NCBI GenBank assembly: GCA_030706285.1
Contig: JAUZOU010000006.1
Location: 1 to 28,944, forward strand
Direction: 5' to 3'
Source: Bacteroidota bacterium
Lineage (GTDB): Bacteria > Bacteroidota > Bacteroidia > Bacteroidales > UBA1402
DNA length: 28,944 bases
A program made the translations under genes and the position numbers. Every line of letters begins with the position of its first letter. Position 1 is the first letter of the stretch. Shown here piece by piece: positions 9,260-17,573 of the stretch. The notes beneath the pieces are model-generated. The model was not told where the DNA came from, ran no database searches, and was given only the letters and a program-made list of their open reading frames with translations.

Positions 9260-10039
9260 TTAGTTAACCAATACTTTCTTTTGAACCATAAAACCGGCAT
9301 GTTGAGCCTTGACTAAAACGACTTGATGGCGAATCGTTAAAGGAATCGTTGTCTCACCGCTTTTAATATTGGCATAGGAGGCCAGCAATTTTCCCATCGT
9401 GTCAAAGATTTCCAATGAACAAGGTTGAGGACTATCGACGGTCAGTCCATTATCGGAATAATGAACGGCAAAGTTCTTTAAAGAAGGCTTATTTACCGCG
9501 GTTGTTCCAAGTTCTTCGATCACAATATCATCCAGCCAGATTTCGGTAGGAACGGCAGGACTGCCAAAGGCAAACATAAAATTGGCATTGTCGCCGTCCC
9601 TGTCCATCGGACTTGTCGTGATCGAATATTCCTCAAGGTTGTATCCGCCTTTCAAATTGAGCATCTGCGTAAAATCTGCGGTGGCCTCCACTCTGAATTT
9701 AATGGTACTGGCTATCGATGATTGGATCTTGAATGACACTTTATACTGAGCGCCTTGTTTTACCGCAAATTTTGAATCGATGCGGTATTGAAGTGTCCAC
9801 CAGTCCGAACCGGTGTTCGTAATGTTAAAATAAGCCGACTTTGCACCGTCAATCGGATAATTAGTTTCCAAACCGAACGTCCAGAGAGCGCCACCGCCGT
9901 AATTCATAGCAGCAGCATTGCCTAATGTCGTTTCTGTGACAGAAGCATTTTCAAAATTCTCGGAATAAACCACATTATTCTCACCAAACGATGCAAAAGG
10001 CAGCATAATCAAAAAAAAGGTTACTAACTTGCTTTTCAT
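9260..10039 (-). CDS. Small secreted one-module carbohydrate-binding-like protein with T9SS sorting domain
   Basis: 259 aa. Signal peptide MKSKLVTFFLIMLPFASFG. Residues about 22-178 form one jelly-roll-like module homologous by eye to the paired modules of the GH32 protein and of the 14662-15936 gene. Shared landmarks are YSENFENA, GSDWWTLQY, YKVSFKIQSS, ANFMFAFGSP and IWLDDIVIEEL. This pattern resembles CBM4/9-type folds. Residues about 184-259 are a T9SS sorting domain ending KKVLVN. There is no catalytic domain, so a surface glycan-binding role is the best inference. Its leader carries the duplicated element at 10080-10129, and a terminator follows its stop. Confidence 0.8.
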   Translation of the reverse strand: MKSKLVTFFLIMLPFASFGENNVVYSENFENASVTETTLGNAAAMNYGGGALWTFGLETNYPIDGAKSAYFNITNTGSDWWTLQYRIDSKFAVKQGAQYKVSFKIQSSIASTIKFRVEATADFTQMLNLKGGYNLEEYSITTSPMDRDGDNANFMFAFGSPAVPTEIWLDDIVIEELGTTAVNKPSLKNFAVHYSDNGLTVDSPQPCSLEIFDTMGKLLASYANIKSGETTIPLTIRHQVVLVKAQHAGFMVQKKVLVN

Positions 10040-10079
10040 ATGATTTTAGTTATTAGTTTCACCAAGATCATAGGAAACC

Positions 10080-10129
10080 CGCATGTAGCAATGATCATCT
10101 AATTGGACGCTTTGCAAGCATGCTTGTTT
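10080..10129 (-). repeat. Leader repeat, copy A, upstream of the one-module binding gene
   Basis: This 50-bp stretch matches 15977-16027 with 7 differences in 51 aligned columns (six substitutions and a one-base gap). Both copies lie upstream, in the transcribed orientation, of genes that encode the same module type. Both keep the core ttgcaagcatgc and a possible outer stem gcatg (10081-10085)/catgc (10119-10123). It could be a conserved 5' untranslated element or simply co-duplicated leader sequence. Confidence 0.75.
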
Positions 10130-10175
10130 CATATTGTTCTTAGCTATTTGATTAATGGATTTAGTAAATAAGCAT

Positions 10176-13100
10176 CTATAGAACAACCTTATAGACAGTC
10201 GTTTGTTTGTCATTCGTCACTTTTACAAGATAAAAGCCTGTTTTTAAATTCAAATGCGTTGTATTATCGGACATCAATTGAACGGTCTTCAACAGGTTCC
10301 CTTTGATTGAAAAAAGTTGAGCGGTGGCATTTTTATCTCCTACGTTTTCGATTGTCAGCAGCCCCTCGCGTCCGACAACCTTCACTGTGTGCTGATTATC
10401 AAGAGACAGAGAGGTCGTATGATCGCTGTCATCCAACGTCTCACCACTATCAGACCAGATTCTTTTCAACGGATATTCTTTCATCGTCACAACAGCCTTT
10501 CCACCTTCCGTATAGACTGATGCGTTGTTGCTTGCAGCATCCGGAAATATATACGCCACTCCGGCTGCTTCTCCGTCATTGACAAAGACTTCGATCGTCG
10601 ACCAGTCAACAAAAATGTGCATCTTTATTTTTCCGTCACTGGCAGGATCGACCTTTTGTGAATACGTACTTAGGAAATTGTTGTTAGGAATGATGCCAGA
10701 CGTTCCGCGGTCAATACAGATCGTTTTGGTCGTATAATCATAGTACACAAGGGTCTGCTGAGTTGTTCCGGTTCTCAATTTAAAACCCACCCGCGTTGTA
10801 TTATTATCAGGGGTAAACTCGGCTTCAATCTCATATAAGGACCGTTGCAAGTAAGATAACGGATTCGGTCCGTCAGGAACCAATGTATAATCAGAGATGT
10901 CACGCGGAATACCACGGAGCGACTCATATTCTTTGACCGGAGTCTGATACAAACCAATATTTCCGGCAGTGTTTTTCTTTAACTTCAGTTCGTAATTCAA
11001 CGTATAGGTACCATTATACGGATCGGTCACATTTCCCAAATCTGCCTGATACTGTCCGTTTGAAATCCAACTGGTTGCAATTCTTCTACCGGTTTTTTCA
11101 TTTGAATACGTTTGAGTCGCATAAAAATCAGGTCCGAAATTCATAACAGGACGGGCATTGTTATCGTCGGGTATGAAATACCATTTGCCATCAACAGCTT
11201 TGAAATCTCCGATCATATAAAATTTTCCGCCACCACTAAGTACCCATTTGGTCTCAGTCGTATTTTCAACCGGTAATCTGAAAAAGTCCGGACATTCGGT
11301 TGTGATCGGATCGATGGTTTTTCCATCGACGCTGAGACTGGCTTGGTATGAGCTTTCAGCCGTCCAGTCAATCAGGTTTGGAGAAGAGAAAAAGCGAAGT
11401 GGTCCTCCGGCGACAACCATCATCCATTTTCCGCTTTCTTCATGCCAGAAAACTTTTGGATCGCGGAAATCACCGGGATTGTTAGCAGGATCCTGACTTT
11501 GAGCAACCACCGGTTTTCCATCATTGTACTTTAACCAGGTACGGCCTTTATCCAACGAATACGCCATGGATTGTGCGGTCCCGGCTGCAGCAGTCGAATA
11601 AATAATGACAAGACCCTTTTTTTCAGGGAGAGTTGAGAATAACCCCGTCGTATTGTTTTCATCGACAACAGCCGAGCCAGACCACATAGAGCCATAGTTG
11701 TCCGGATAAAGTGCAATCGGATACTCTTCCCAATGAACTAAATCCTTTGAAATAGCATGGCCCCAGTACACTGGCTGCCAGCGGCTAATGTATGAGTTAT
11801 ACACCCCCCACCATTTGCTGTTCGGATTGTATTGATGGAAGAAATGATACTCCCCATCGTAGTAAACAAGTCCGTTCGGATCGTTACACCATCCACGTTC
11901 CGGAGTATAATGTATCTGCGGACGGAAATTTTCCAAATAGGCCGAAGCCGGATCTGCCTTCCGGTCGATCTTGAACGAATAAACGATTGTGGCATTCGAT
12001 ACGGTATCCTGCACCTTAATGGTTACATAGTTATCGCCTACCGCCAACGGATAATTGACGGATGATCCGTTTCTAACAGCCTGGTCGTTAATAAAGATTT
12101 CCCCTAAGGAATCGGTAGCAGGTAAAAAGGTTATCGATTCTTTATTAAATGGAACGATGGCATTATAATTCGTTATGGTTGGGTTGAAAGCCGGAGTCAT
12201 ATGGACATCCGAGGTGAAGTCATTCAGGGTTAACCGTGAGATTTTTGTCGTATCGGCATATACCGGCTTCTCCTGAAATGAAATATCATCGAGGTAAAAT
12301 TTATCGGGTTTGGTCGGTTTGCCGAAAGCCCATAAAAAGTTGGCCACACCGCTTCGTTGCATAGGGGGTGTTTCGCACGTATATTCGTCAAAGGCTCCGT
12401 TCCCTCCTTTCGTGGTAAGCATGGTCATATAATCACTGGTACCTTCCACTCTGAAATTAAACAAATTGGGCAATCCGGATTTTGCCTTAAATTTGATGAT
12501 ATATTGCTTGTCTTTAATGACCGGAAACTTCTCCACTTTATATTGGAGCACCCACCAATCAACGCTGTTTTCGGTTATGTTTAATCCGACACATTTATTG
12601 GTTGTATCCTTGCCAACCGGTTCGACACCAAACGTCCAGGCACTTCCTTCATAGTTTCCCAACGAAAAATCACCGATTGTCGAGGCTGTCGTCGTCGTAT
12701 GATCGAAATTTTCCGAAAAATTTAACGGCGTGTATAACTCGGTTACGACAATATCATCAATCCAGATTTCTCCGGGGTTTGATTCATAACCGAAGGCCCA
12801 TAAAAAATTGGCCGTTCCGGTTCCTTCCATCGGAGTCGATTCCAGTGTCACCTCCTGAACAACATTGGCTTTCGGAATCGTGATGTCTTGACCGAAAGCG
12901 CTCGTTCCTTCCATGCGAAACTGAAAATGATTATTGTCCGTCGAGGACTTGATTTTAAATGAAATCCGGTATTTCAATCCTTTCCCCACCGTGGACAGAG
13001 CGGCATCTTCAACTTTAAACTGTAGCCCCCACCATTGATCTCCGGCATTCTGGATGGTCAAATGAGCCGATTTGTTACCGGAAATTGCCTGGTCATCCGT

Positions 13101-13280
13101 TGCCAGATCATACGTCCAACTGGCACCGCCGCCGGCATTAAAATTGTGGACCTGCACATTGTCCAGCGCTTCCGTTCCTACTGTTGCGTTTTCAAAGTTC
13201 TGGGAATAAACGATCCGTTCTTCAGCTTTTGCTAGTAGCAGGCTAAAAAGGAATGCAAATGATAATACAATTTTTTTCAT
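10176..13280 (-). CDS. Multimodular GH32 fructanase (levanase/inulinase-like) with T9SS sorting domain
   Basis: 1034 aa, about twice a plain GH32. Domains in order: signal peptide (1-19); jelly-roll-like module 1 (about 22-182); module 2 (about 186-337); a cadherin-like beta-sandwich (about 347-440); GH32 propeller plus beta-sandwich (about 450-935); T9SS sorting domain (about 957-1034). GH32 hydrolyses beta-fructosides. The catalytic residues are present: nucleophile Asp467 in WCNDPNG, stabiliser Asp607 in FRDPK, acid/base Glu662 in TTECPDFF. Between HQYNP and YWGHA there is an insertion (WWGVYNSYISRW) near the active site. Module 1 and module 2 closely match the protein at 14662-15936. Levan versus inulin and endo versus exo action cannot be told. 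It lies 41 bp after the esterase stop in the same orientation. Confidence 0.95.
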   Translation of the reverse strand: MKKIVLSFAFLFSLLLAKAEERIVYSQNFENATVGTEALDNVQVHNFNAGGGASWTYDLATDDQAISGNKSAHLTIQNAGDQWWGLQFKVEDAALSTVGKGLKYRISFKIKSSTDNNHFQFRMEGTSAFGQDITIPKANVVQEVTLESTPMEGTGTANFLWAFGYESNPGEIWIDDIVVTELYTPLNFSENFDHTTTTASTIGDFSLGNYEGSAWTFGVEPVGKDTTNKCVGLNITENSVDWWVLQYKVEKFPVIKDKQYIIKFKAKSGLPNLFNFRVEGTSDYMTMLTTKGGNGAFDEYTCETPPMQRSGVANFLWAFGKPTKPDKFYLDDISFQEKPVYADTTKISRLTLNDFTSDVHMTPAFNPTITNYNAIVPFNKESITFLPATDSLGEIFINDQAVRNGSSVNYPLAVGDNYVTIKVQDTVSNATIVYSFKIDRKADPASAYLENFRPQIHYTPERGWCNDPNGLVYYDGEYHFFHQYNPNSKWWGVYNSYISRWQPVYWGHAISKDLVHWEEYPIALYPDNYGSMWSGSAVVDENNTTGLFSTLPEKKGLVIIYSTAAAGTAQSMAYSLDKGRTWLKYNDGKPVVAQSQDPANNPGDFRDPKVFWHEESGKWMMVVAGGPLRFFSSPNLIDWTAESSYQASLSVDGKTIDPITTECPDFFRLPVENTTETKWVLSGGGKFYMIGDFKAVDGKWYFIPDDNNARPVMNFGPDFYATQTYSNEKTGRRIATSWISNGQYQADLGNVTDPYNGTYTLNYELKLKKNTAGNIGLYQTPVKEYESLRGIPRDISDYTLVPDGPNPLSYLQRSLYEIEAEFTPDNNTTRVGFKLRTGTTQQTLVYYDYTTKTICIDRGTSGIIPNNNFLSTYSQKVDPASDGKIKMHIFVDWSTIEVFVNDGEAAGVAYIFPDAASNNASVYTEGGKAVVTMKEYPLKRIWSDSGETLDDSDHTTSLSLDNQHTVKVVGREGLLTIENVGDKNATAQLFSIKGNLLKTVQLMSDNTTHLNLKTGFYLVKVTNDKQTTVYKVVL

Positions 13281-13321
13281 AAAGGTATTATTTAGTAATG
13301 ATTAAGGTTTCTTACTTTTAC

Positions 13322-14620
13322 TCATTCGATTAAAATCTTACAGGCATCGATATCATGTTGACAGCTGGTCTTGAGCAGATATAATCCAGGCTGATATTGA
13401 CTGACATCGATGAGTTGATGCTTTGCTTCTACCGGCTGGCGGTATTTCAAAACTCCGGTTGATGAATAAATGGCAATTGTTTCGGGCGATTGATCCGGAT
13501 TTTCTATTTCAATATACTTTCCTTCAGCATGATAGGCCATACGATTGACTGGTTTGGTCCTGACAGGCTTTACTGTCGTCGTTAGGTTGTTACTAACAAT
13601 AAAATCATATAGTTCCGATGCCATTTTTACATGTTCCGATGCAATCGGATGACCATTATAGGAGTAAAACGAATAGACATAATGATAGGCTTTAATTCCT
13701 TCCGCATTCAGTTCAGCAACCAATAACCGGATGTTTTTAATCGGTTCTGAACGGGATGAAATCATAGGTCCCGCGGCAAAAAGAAATGGCGTATCATCAC
13801 CGTATACCTGACGAAGTTTATAAATAAGTGCCTTGTAACGAGCCCGCCATTCATCCCATGTAATACCGCCCGGATTATAGTAGTCATTAATGCCGAGCGC
13901 CATAATGCAAAGGTCGGGCTTATACGTTGAGAAGTCCCATAGTTTGGACGAATTAAACGGATACTGTTTATCGAAGCGAGTCTCCATGCCCAGTTTCACA
14001 CTTCCGGCACCTTCGCATAAGGCAATGCCTCCGATACTGACATTATTGTATTCGGCATTTAGTTTTTCAGCCAGCAGGCAGGTATAGGAACTGGTATTGT
14101 CGTCATACAGGTTATTATCCCGTCCGCAACCATCGGGTGTGGCTGCGGCACAACCATCCGAAACCGAATCGCCGTAATATTCCAGTTTAAGCCGGTACGA
14201 TTTCGTATGGTCCAACAATTGACCGTCCACCAACAAACCTTTAAAATGAATTTGAGCATAGTTTACCAATGAAGCCTGGCGGATGATCAATTCATGATCG
14301 CCTTGCGCCAAATCGTTGGCGATCAAGACCGTATCTCCCGTATTCGTTTTGATGGTATAAAGCGACGATTGCTTTACTCCATCAATATAGAAGGCCACTT
14401 TCGCGTTTAATCCGGATAGTACGGCCGAGATTGCCGTCCCATTAAACTTGATTAAAATCGCACTTCCGGACCAGGACAACAACGCGTTGTGTTGTTCGTC
14501 AAAATCGGTTCGCCCCATGAACTGGATTCGCTGATCGGTTGGCAAGTAGTTGTTCACTGCAAGAACCTGGCCGGATAAAAGACAGATCAATCCCAGTAAA
14601 ACGGCGTATGTACGTTTCAT
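13322..14620 (-). CDS. CE2-like SGNH carbohydrate esterase with T9SS sorting domain
   Basis: 432 aa from ATG at 14620, where MKRTYAVLLGLICLLSGQVLA is a clear signal peptide; the longer frame to 14665 overlaps the upstream stop. Residues about 22-135 form a jelly-roll, followed by an SGNH hydrolase domain, the layout of CE2 acetyl-esterases. Blocks seen: YYGDSVSDG (nucleophile Ser152), GGIALC (Gly198), LGIND (Asn245) and NGHPIASEH (His324). The Asp that usually precedes this His is absent (Tyr/Asn there), compatible with a Ser-His dyad as described for some CE2 enzymes. Residues about 360-432 are a T9SS sorting domain. The likely role is deacetylation of the target glycan so that the glycosidases can act. 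Confidence 0.85.
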   Translation of the reverse strand: MKRTYAVLLGLICLLSGQVLAVNNYLPTDQRIQFMGRTDFDEQHNALLSWSGSAILIKFNGTAISAVLSGLNAKVAFYIDGVKQSSLYTIKTNTGDTVLIANDLAQGDHELIIRQASLVNYAQIHFKGLLVDGQLLDHTKSYRLKLEYYGDSVSDGCAAATPDGCGRDNNLYDDNTSSYTCLLAEKLNAEYNNVSIGGIALCEGAGSVKLGMETRFDKQYPFNSSKLWDFSTYKPDLCIMALGINDYYNPGGITWDEWRARYKALIYKLRQVYGDDTPFLFAAGPMISSRSEPIKNIRLLVAELNAEGIKAYHYVYSFYSYNGHPIASEHVKMASELYDFIVSNNLTTTVKPVRTKPVNRMAYHAEGKYIEIENPDQSPETIAIYSSTGVLKYRQPVEAKHQLIDVSQYQPGLYLLKTSCQHDIDACKILIE

Positions 14621-14661
14621 ACCACTTTTAACTAATTTGATGACTAGATGATTGACCAATC

Positions 14662-15936
14662 TCATCGTTGATTGACCACTTTCCTGACAATGACGTTGCC
14701 GGAATTGTCTTGATACTTAACCAACAACAGCCGGTTTGTCTCCGGTACGGTTATGGAACAATCCGATCCGCTTAGATGCTGTTGAGCAACCAAAGAACCT
14801 GTCAGATTGTAAATAGACACGGTGCCTTGGAGTTGGTTCAGAAAATGGATCCGGTTTCCGGAAAAATAAAGGTTCAATGCTTCCGGTTGAGCAGGTTGGT
14901 TCACTGAAGCCGGTGTCTTTTCACGTATGGTAATGTCATCAATCCAGCAGGTACCTAACGCTGTCGGACTACCAAAAGCCCACATAAAATTGGCCGGTCC
15001 GCTAGCATCCATTGGCGTCGATTCAATCGTAAAAGTCTGAAAGGAGTCGTCGCCCGTCAATTCTACTCGTTGATCAAATACGGCTGTTCCTTCAATCCGG
15101 AACAATAAGGTATTCGGGATATTCGATTTAGCTTTGAAACCGATCTCATACTGCTTCCCCTTTTCCACCATCAGCTTGGAATTCTTAAACTGCAACGTCC
15201 ACCAATCATCGCTGTTTTGAGTGATGTCAAAGCGGACACATTTATTGGAAGCATCGTTTCCGACCTGTTCCAGTGAAAAATTCCATAATCCGTTTCCGAA
15301 ATTAGCCACGTCAAAATCGCCGACAGCAGCCGCACCGGGTACTACCGTATTAAAATTTTCAGAATAATCCAGTGGTGTATAAGTCGGAGTGTCCAACTCT
15401 GTTACAACAATGTCGTCAATCCAGATATCACCGGCATTGGCATAATTTCCAAAAGCCCACATAAAATTGGCTGTTCCGCTGTTATCCATCGCTGTCGTTT
15501 CAATGGTCACGTCCTGGACGGTATTGGCTTTAGGAATGGTCAGTTCCTGCACGAAAGAACTTTGAGCCTGTACATAAAACTGGCAAAAATTATTGTCCGT
15601 AGAAGACTTAATTTTAAACGAAATCCGGTATTTCAACCCTTTAACTACTGTGGTGATGGCCGGATCTTCAAACTTGATTTGCAATCCCCACCATTGATCA
15701 CCAGCTTGCTGGATATTGATATGAGCAGAAGCATTTCCTGAAATGGCATCCGCTCCGGTGGCCAAATCATATGTCCAGGCTGCACCACCTCCGGAATTAA
15801 AATTCTTCACTTGCATATTGCCGATCAAATCAGTACCGACAGTTGCGTTTTCAAAATCCTGGGTAAAAAGCACTTTATCGGCTGCATGTAACGTTGCAGC
15901 TAATAAGACTATAGAAAGAAGCATTATTTTTTTCAT
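14662..15936 (-). CDS. Two-module secreted carbohydrate-binding-like protein with T9SS sorting domain
   Basis: 424 aa from ATG at 15936, where MKKIMLLSIVLLAATLHA is a signal peptide; the frame open to 15981 adds only a non-signal extension. Two tandem jelly-roll-like modules (about 20-175 and 177-340) match, in order, modules 1 and 2 of the GH32 protein; near-identical segments include GLKYRISFKIKSSTDNN and IWIDDIVVTEL. Residues about 350-424 are a T9SS sorting domain. There is no catalytic domain. It sits first after SusD, where SusE/SusF-type or surface glycan-binding lipoproteins usually lie, so it may replace them with a T9SS-exported version. This is inference; ligand unknown. Confidence 0.8.
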   Translation of the reverse strand: MKKIMLLSIVLLAATLHAADKVLFTQDFENATVGTDLIGNMQVKNFNSGGGAAWTYDLATGADAISGNASAHINIQQAGDQWWGLQIKFEDPAITTVVKGLKYRISFKIKSSTDNNFCQFYVQAQSSFVQELTIPKANTVQDVTIETTAMDNSGTANFMWAFGNYANAGDIWIDDIVVTELDTPTYTPLDYSENFNTVVPGAAAVGDFDVANFGNGLWNFSLEQVGNDASNKCVRFDITQNSDDWWTLQFKNSKLMVEKGKQYEIGFKAKSNIPNTLLFRIEGTAVFDQRVELTGDDSFQTFTIESTPMDASGPANFMWAFGSPTALGTCWIDDITIREKTPASVNQPAQPEALNLYFSGNRIHFLNQLQGTVSIYNLTGSLVAQQHLSGSDCSITVPETNRLLLVKYQDNSGNVIVRKVVNQR

Positions 15937-15976
15937 AGGATCATATTTATTAGATACATCAAGGTTATCTGTCAAT

Positions 15977-16027
15977 CGCATGCAACAATGAACAGCTACT
16001 TGGACGCTTTTGCAAGCATGCTCGTTT
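15977..16027 (-). repeat. Leader repeat, copy B, upstream of the two-module binding gene
   Basis: Partner of 10080-10129. It lies in the 140-bp gap between the SusD stop (16077) and the start at 15936. Both copies share gcatg (15978-15982)/catgc (16017-16021) pairing and the core ttgcaagcatgc. Similarity weakens but continues toward the start codon (ctaataa blocks in both leaders), which suggests duplication of gene plus leader. Confidence 0.75.
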
Positions 16028-16076
16028 TTTAATTAATTTTTGGGCATTCGTCGATTCAAATCACACCAGGAAACGG

Positions 16077-17555
16077 TTAATCGTTATATCCAGGATTTTG
16101 AACCAAATTCGGATTCTCATTTAATGCATAAGATGGAATCGGGAAAAGCAGGTTTTTATCACTGACAAACGTGGCACCGACCTTTTTGGCTACATCCAGG
16201 TACTTTCCGTGACGTAACAGGTCTTCACGTCTTACCCCTTCAAACCATAATTCCCAGGAACGTTCCAACAAAATTCTGTCTCTCATCACTTCTTTAGTCG
16301 GAAATTGGGTCAACTTCAGGAAATGAGCCGAATTATCATAATTTGTGAAGTCTCTGCGTCTGACATCATTTAAAAGATCGATGATTTCCTGTGTCGGTGT
16401 TGGATTGATTTCATTGAGTGCTTCTGCTTTACACAAAAGGATGTCGGCATATCTGAATTGAATGTAGTCATTGCCAGCCCATTGACCGGGATTGTTCGGA
16501 TCTTCGCCGTATTTCATAGCCAGGCCGCCGACATCACCGGCCGTTCTCAGATTGACGATCTGACCGGTTTTGCTTGTATACGATTCATAGATCAGATTTT
16601 TTCTTTTGTCTCCCAATTCGAAGCTGTCATAAAATGCCCATGGTACCCTCCATCCATTCCAGGCTGTATAATTCACCCCAACATTCGATTTAAAATCGGG
16701 TGGAAGAGCATTTGAGAACCAGAGAAGGCCGAATTGATCTTTCGGTTCACACGGTAAGGCAAAGATGATTTCCGAATTTTTCTCGTTGGCCACGGTAAAA
16801 ATATCGGCATAGTTCGATTGCAATTTATAGCCTAACCCCATAATGGCTGTGGCAACTGAATCCGCTTTTTGCCATTTGTTTTCGTACATATAAAATTTCA
16901 GCAATTTGGCCAAAGCCGCCCCCCGGGTACATCTGCCCCACTCCGACTGTTGAATGGGAAGATCCTTTGAACAGTCGGTCAACTCTTTCTCAACATAGCT
17001 TGACATCCATTCTTTAGTAGGGCGGCTTGGTTTATACGTCGATGACGGATAAAACGCTTCGTTTTTCGTAACAACAATAGGCAGCGGGCCGTAAAGCATA
17101 TACAGGTCTGCGGCGAAATAGCCTCTCAGACATCGTAATTCGGCAATATACCTAGACTTGATCGATTCTTCGACCGGTGATTCTTTAATTTTCTCGATGA
17201 CATAGGTCGCTTTCGTAACGGCTGTCATCATCGAACCGTAAAAACCGTAGGCCATTTTTTCACCGATTATCCAGTTAAGATTTACGAAAGCATCCCAACT
17301 CCATTTCGTCGTCCATTCTTCGGTACCAACCTCATTCATAATAAACCGGCTTCCGTCAGAAACCATATACGGTCCCCAGCCATTCTCTTTTAAATCCCAA
17401 TAAATTGAAGTGGTTGCCGCATTCAGATCATCCGCTGTCTTATAGAAATTACTCGGAGCCACACGATCATAAATAACAGGTTCAAGGTCTCCCTCGCAAG
17501 AGAAAAATAAAAGTCCTACGATAAAAAGGGAAAGTATATTAACTATCTTTTTCAT
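16077..17555 (-). CDS. susD: SusD-like surface glycan-binding lipoprotein (RagB/SusD family)
   Basis: 492 aa. Lipobox FFSC (Cys20) after a hydrophobic signal. The N-terminal TPR-rich half has YFAADLYMLYGPLPIVV near 150-165. The C-terminal half has IQFRYADILLCKAEALNEI and the family ending with RILLERSWELWFEGVRREDLLRHGK and LFPIPSYALNENPNL. SusD proteins cap the SusC channel and bind oligosaccharide for import. The start is 18 bp after the SusC stop, the normal susC-susD arrangement. Confidence 0.95.
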   Translation of the reverse strand: MKKIVNILSLFIVGLLFFSCEGDLEPVIYDRVAPSNFYKTADDLNAATTSIYWDLKENGWGPYMVSDGSRFIMNEVGTEEWTTKWSWDAFVNLNWIIGEKMAYGFYGSMMTAVTKATYVIEKIKESPVEESIKSRYIAELRCLRGYFAADLYMLYGPLPIVVTKNEAFYPSSTYKPSRPTKEWMSSYVEKELTDCSKDLPIQQSEWGRCTRGAALAKLLKFYMYENKWQKADSVATAIMGLGYKLQSNYADIFTVANEKNSEIIFALPCEPKDQFGLLWFSNALPPDFKSNVGVNYTAWNGWRVPWAFYDSFELGDKRKNLIYESYTSKTGQIVNLRTAGDVGGLAMKYGEDPNNPGQWAGNDYIQFRYADILLCKAEALNEINPTPTQEIIDLLNDVRRRDFTNYDNSAHFLKLTQFPTKEVMRDRILLERSWELWFEGVRREDLLRHGKYLDVAKKVGATFVSDKNLLFPIPSYALNENPNLVQNPGYND

Positions 17556-17573
17556 AACGCGTTATGTTAGGTG

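Noticed and set aside
9151..9300. 50-residue N-terminal extension of the GH43-ricin protein
   Set aside because: It overlaps a terminator hairpin and the 3' end of the neighbouring gene, and a good signal peptide starts at 9150.
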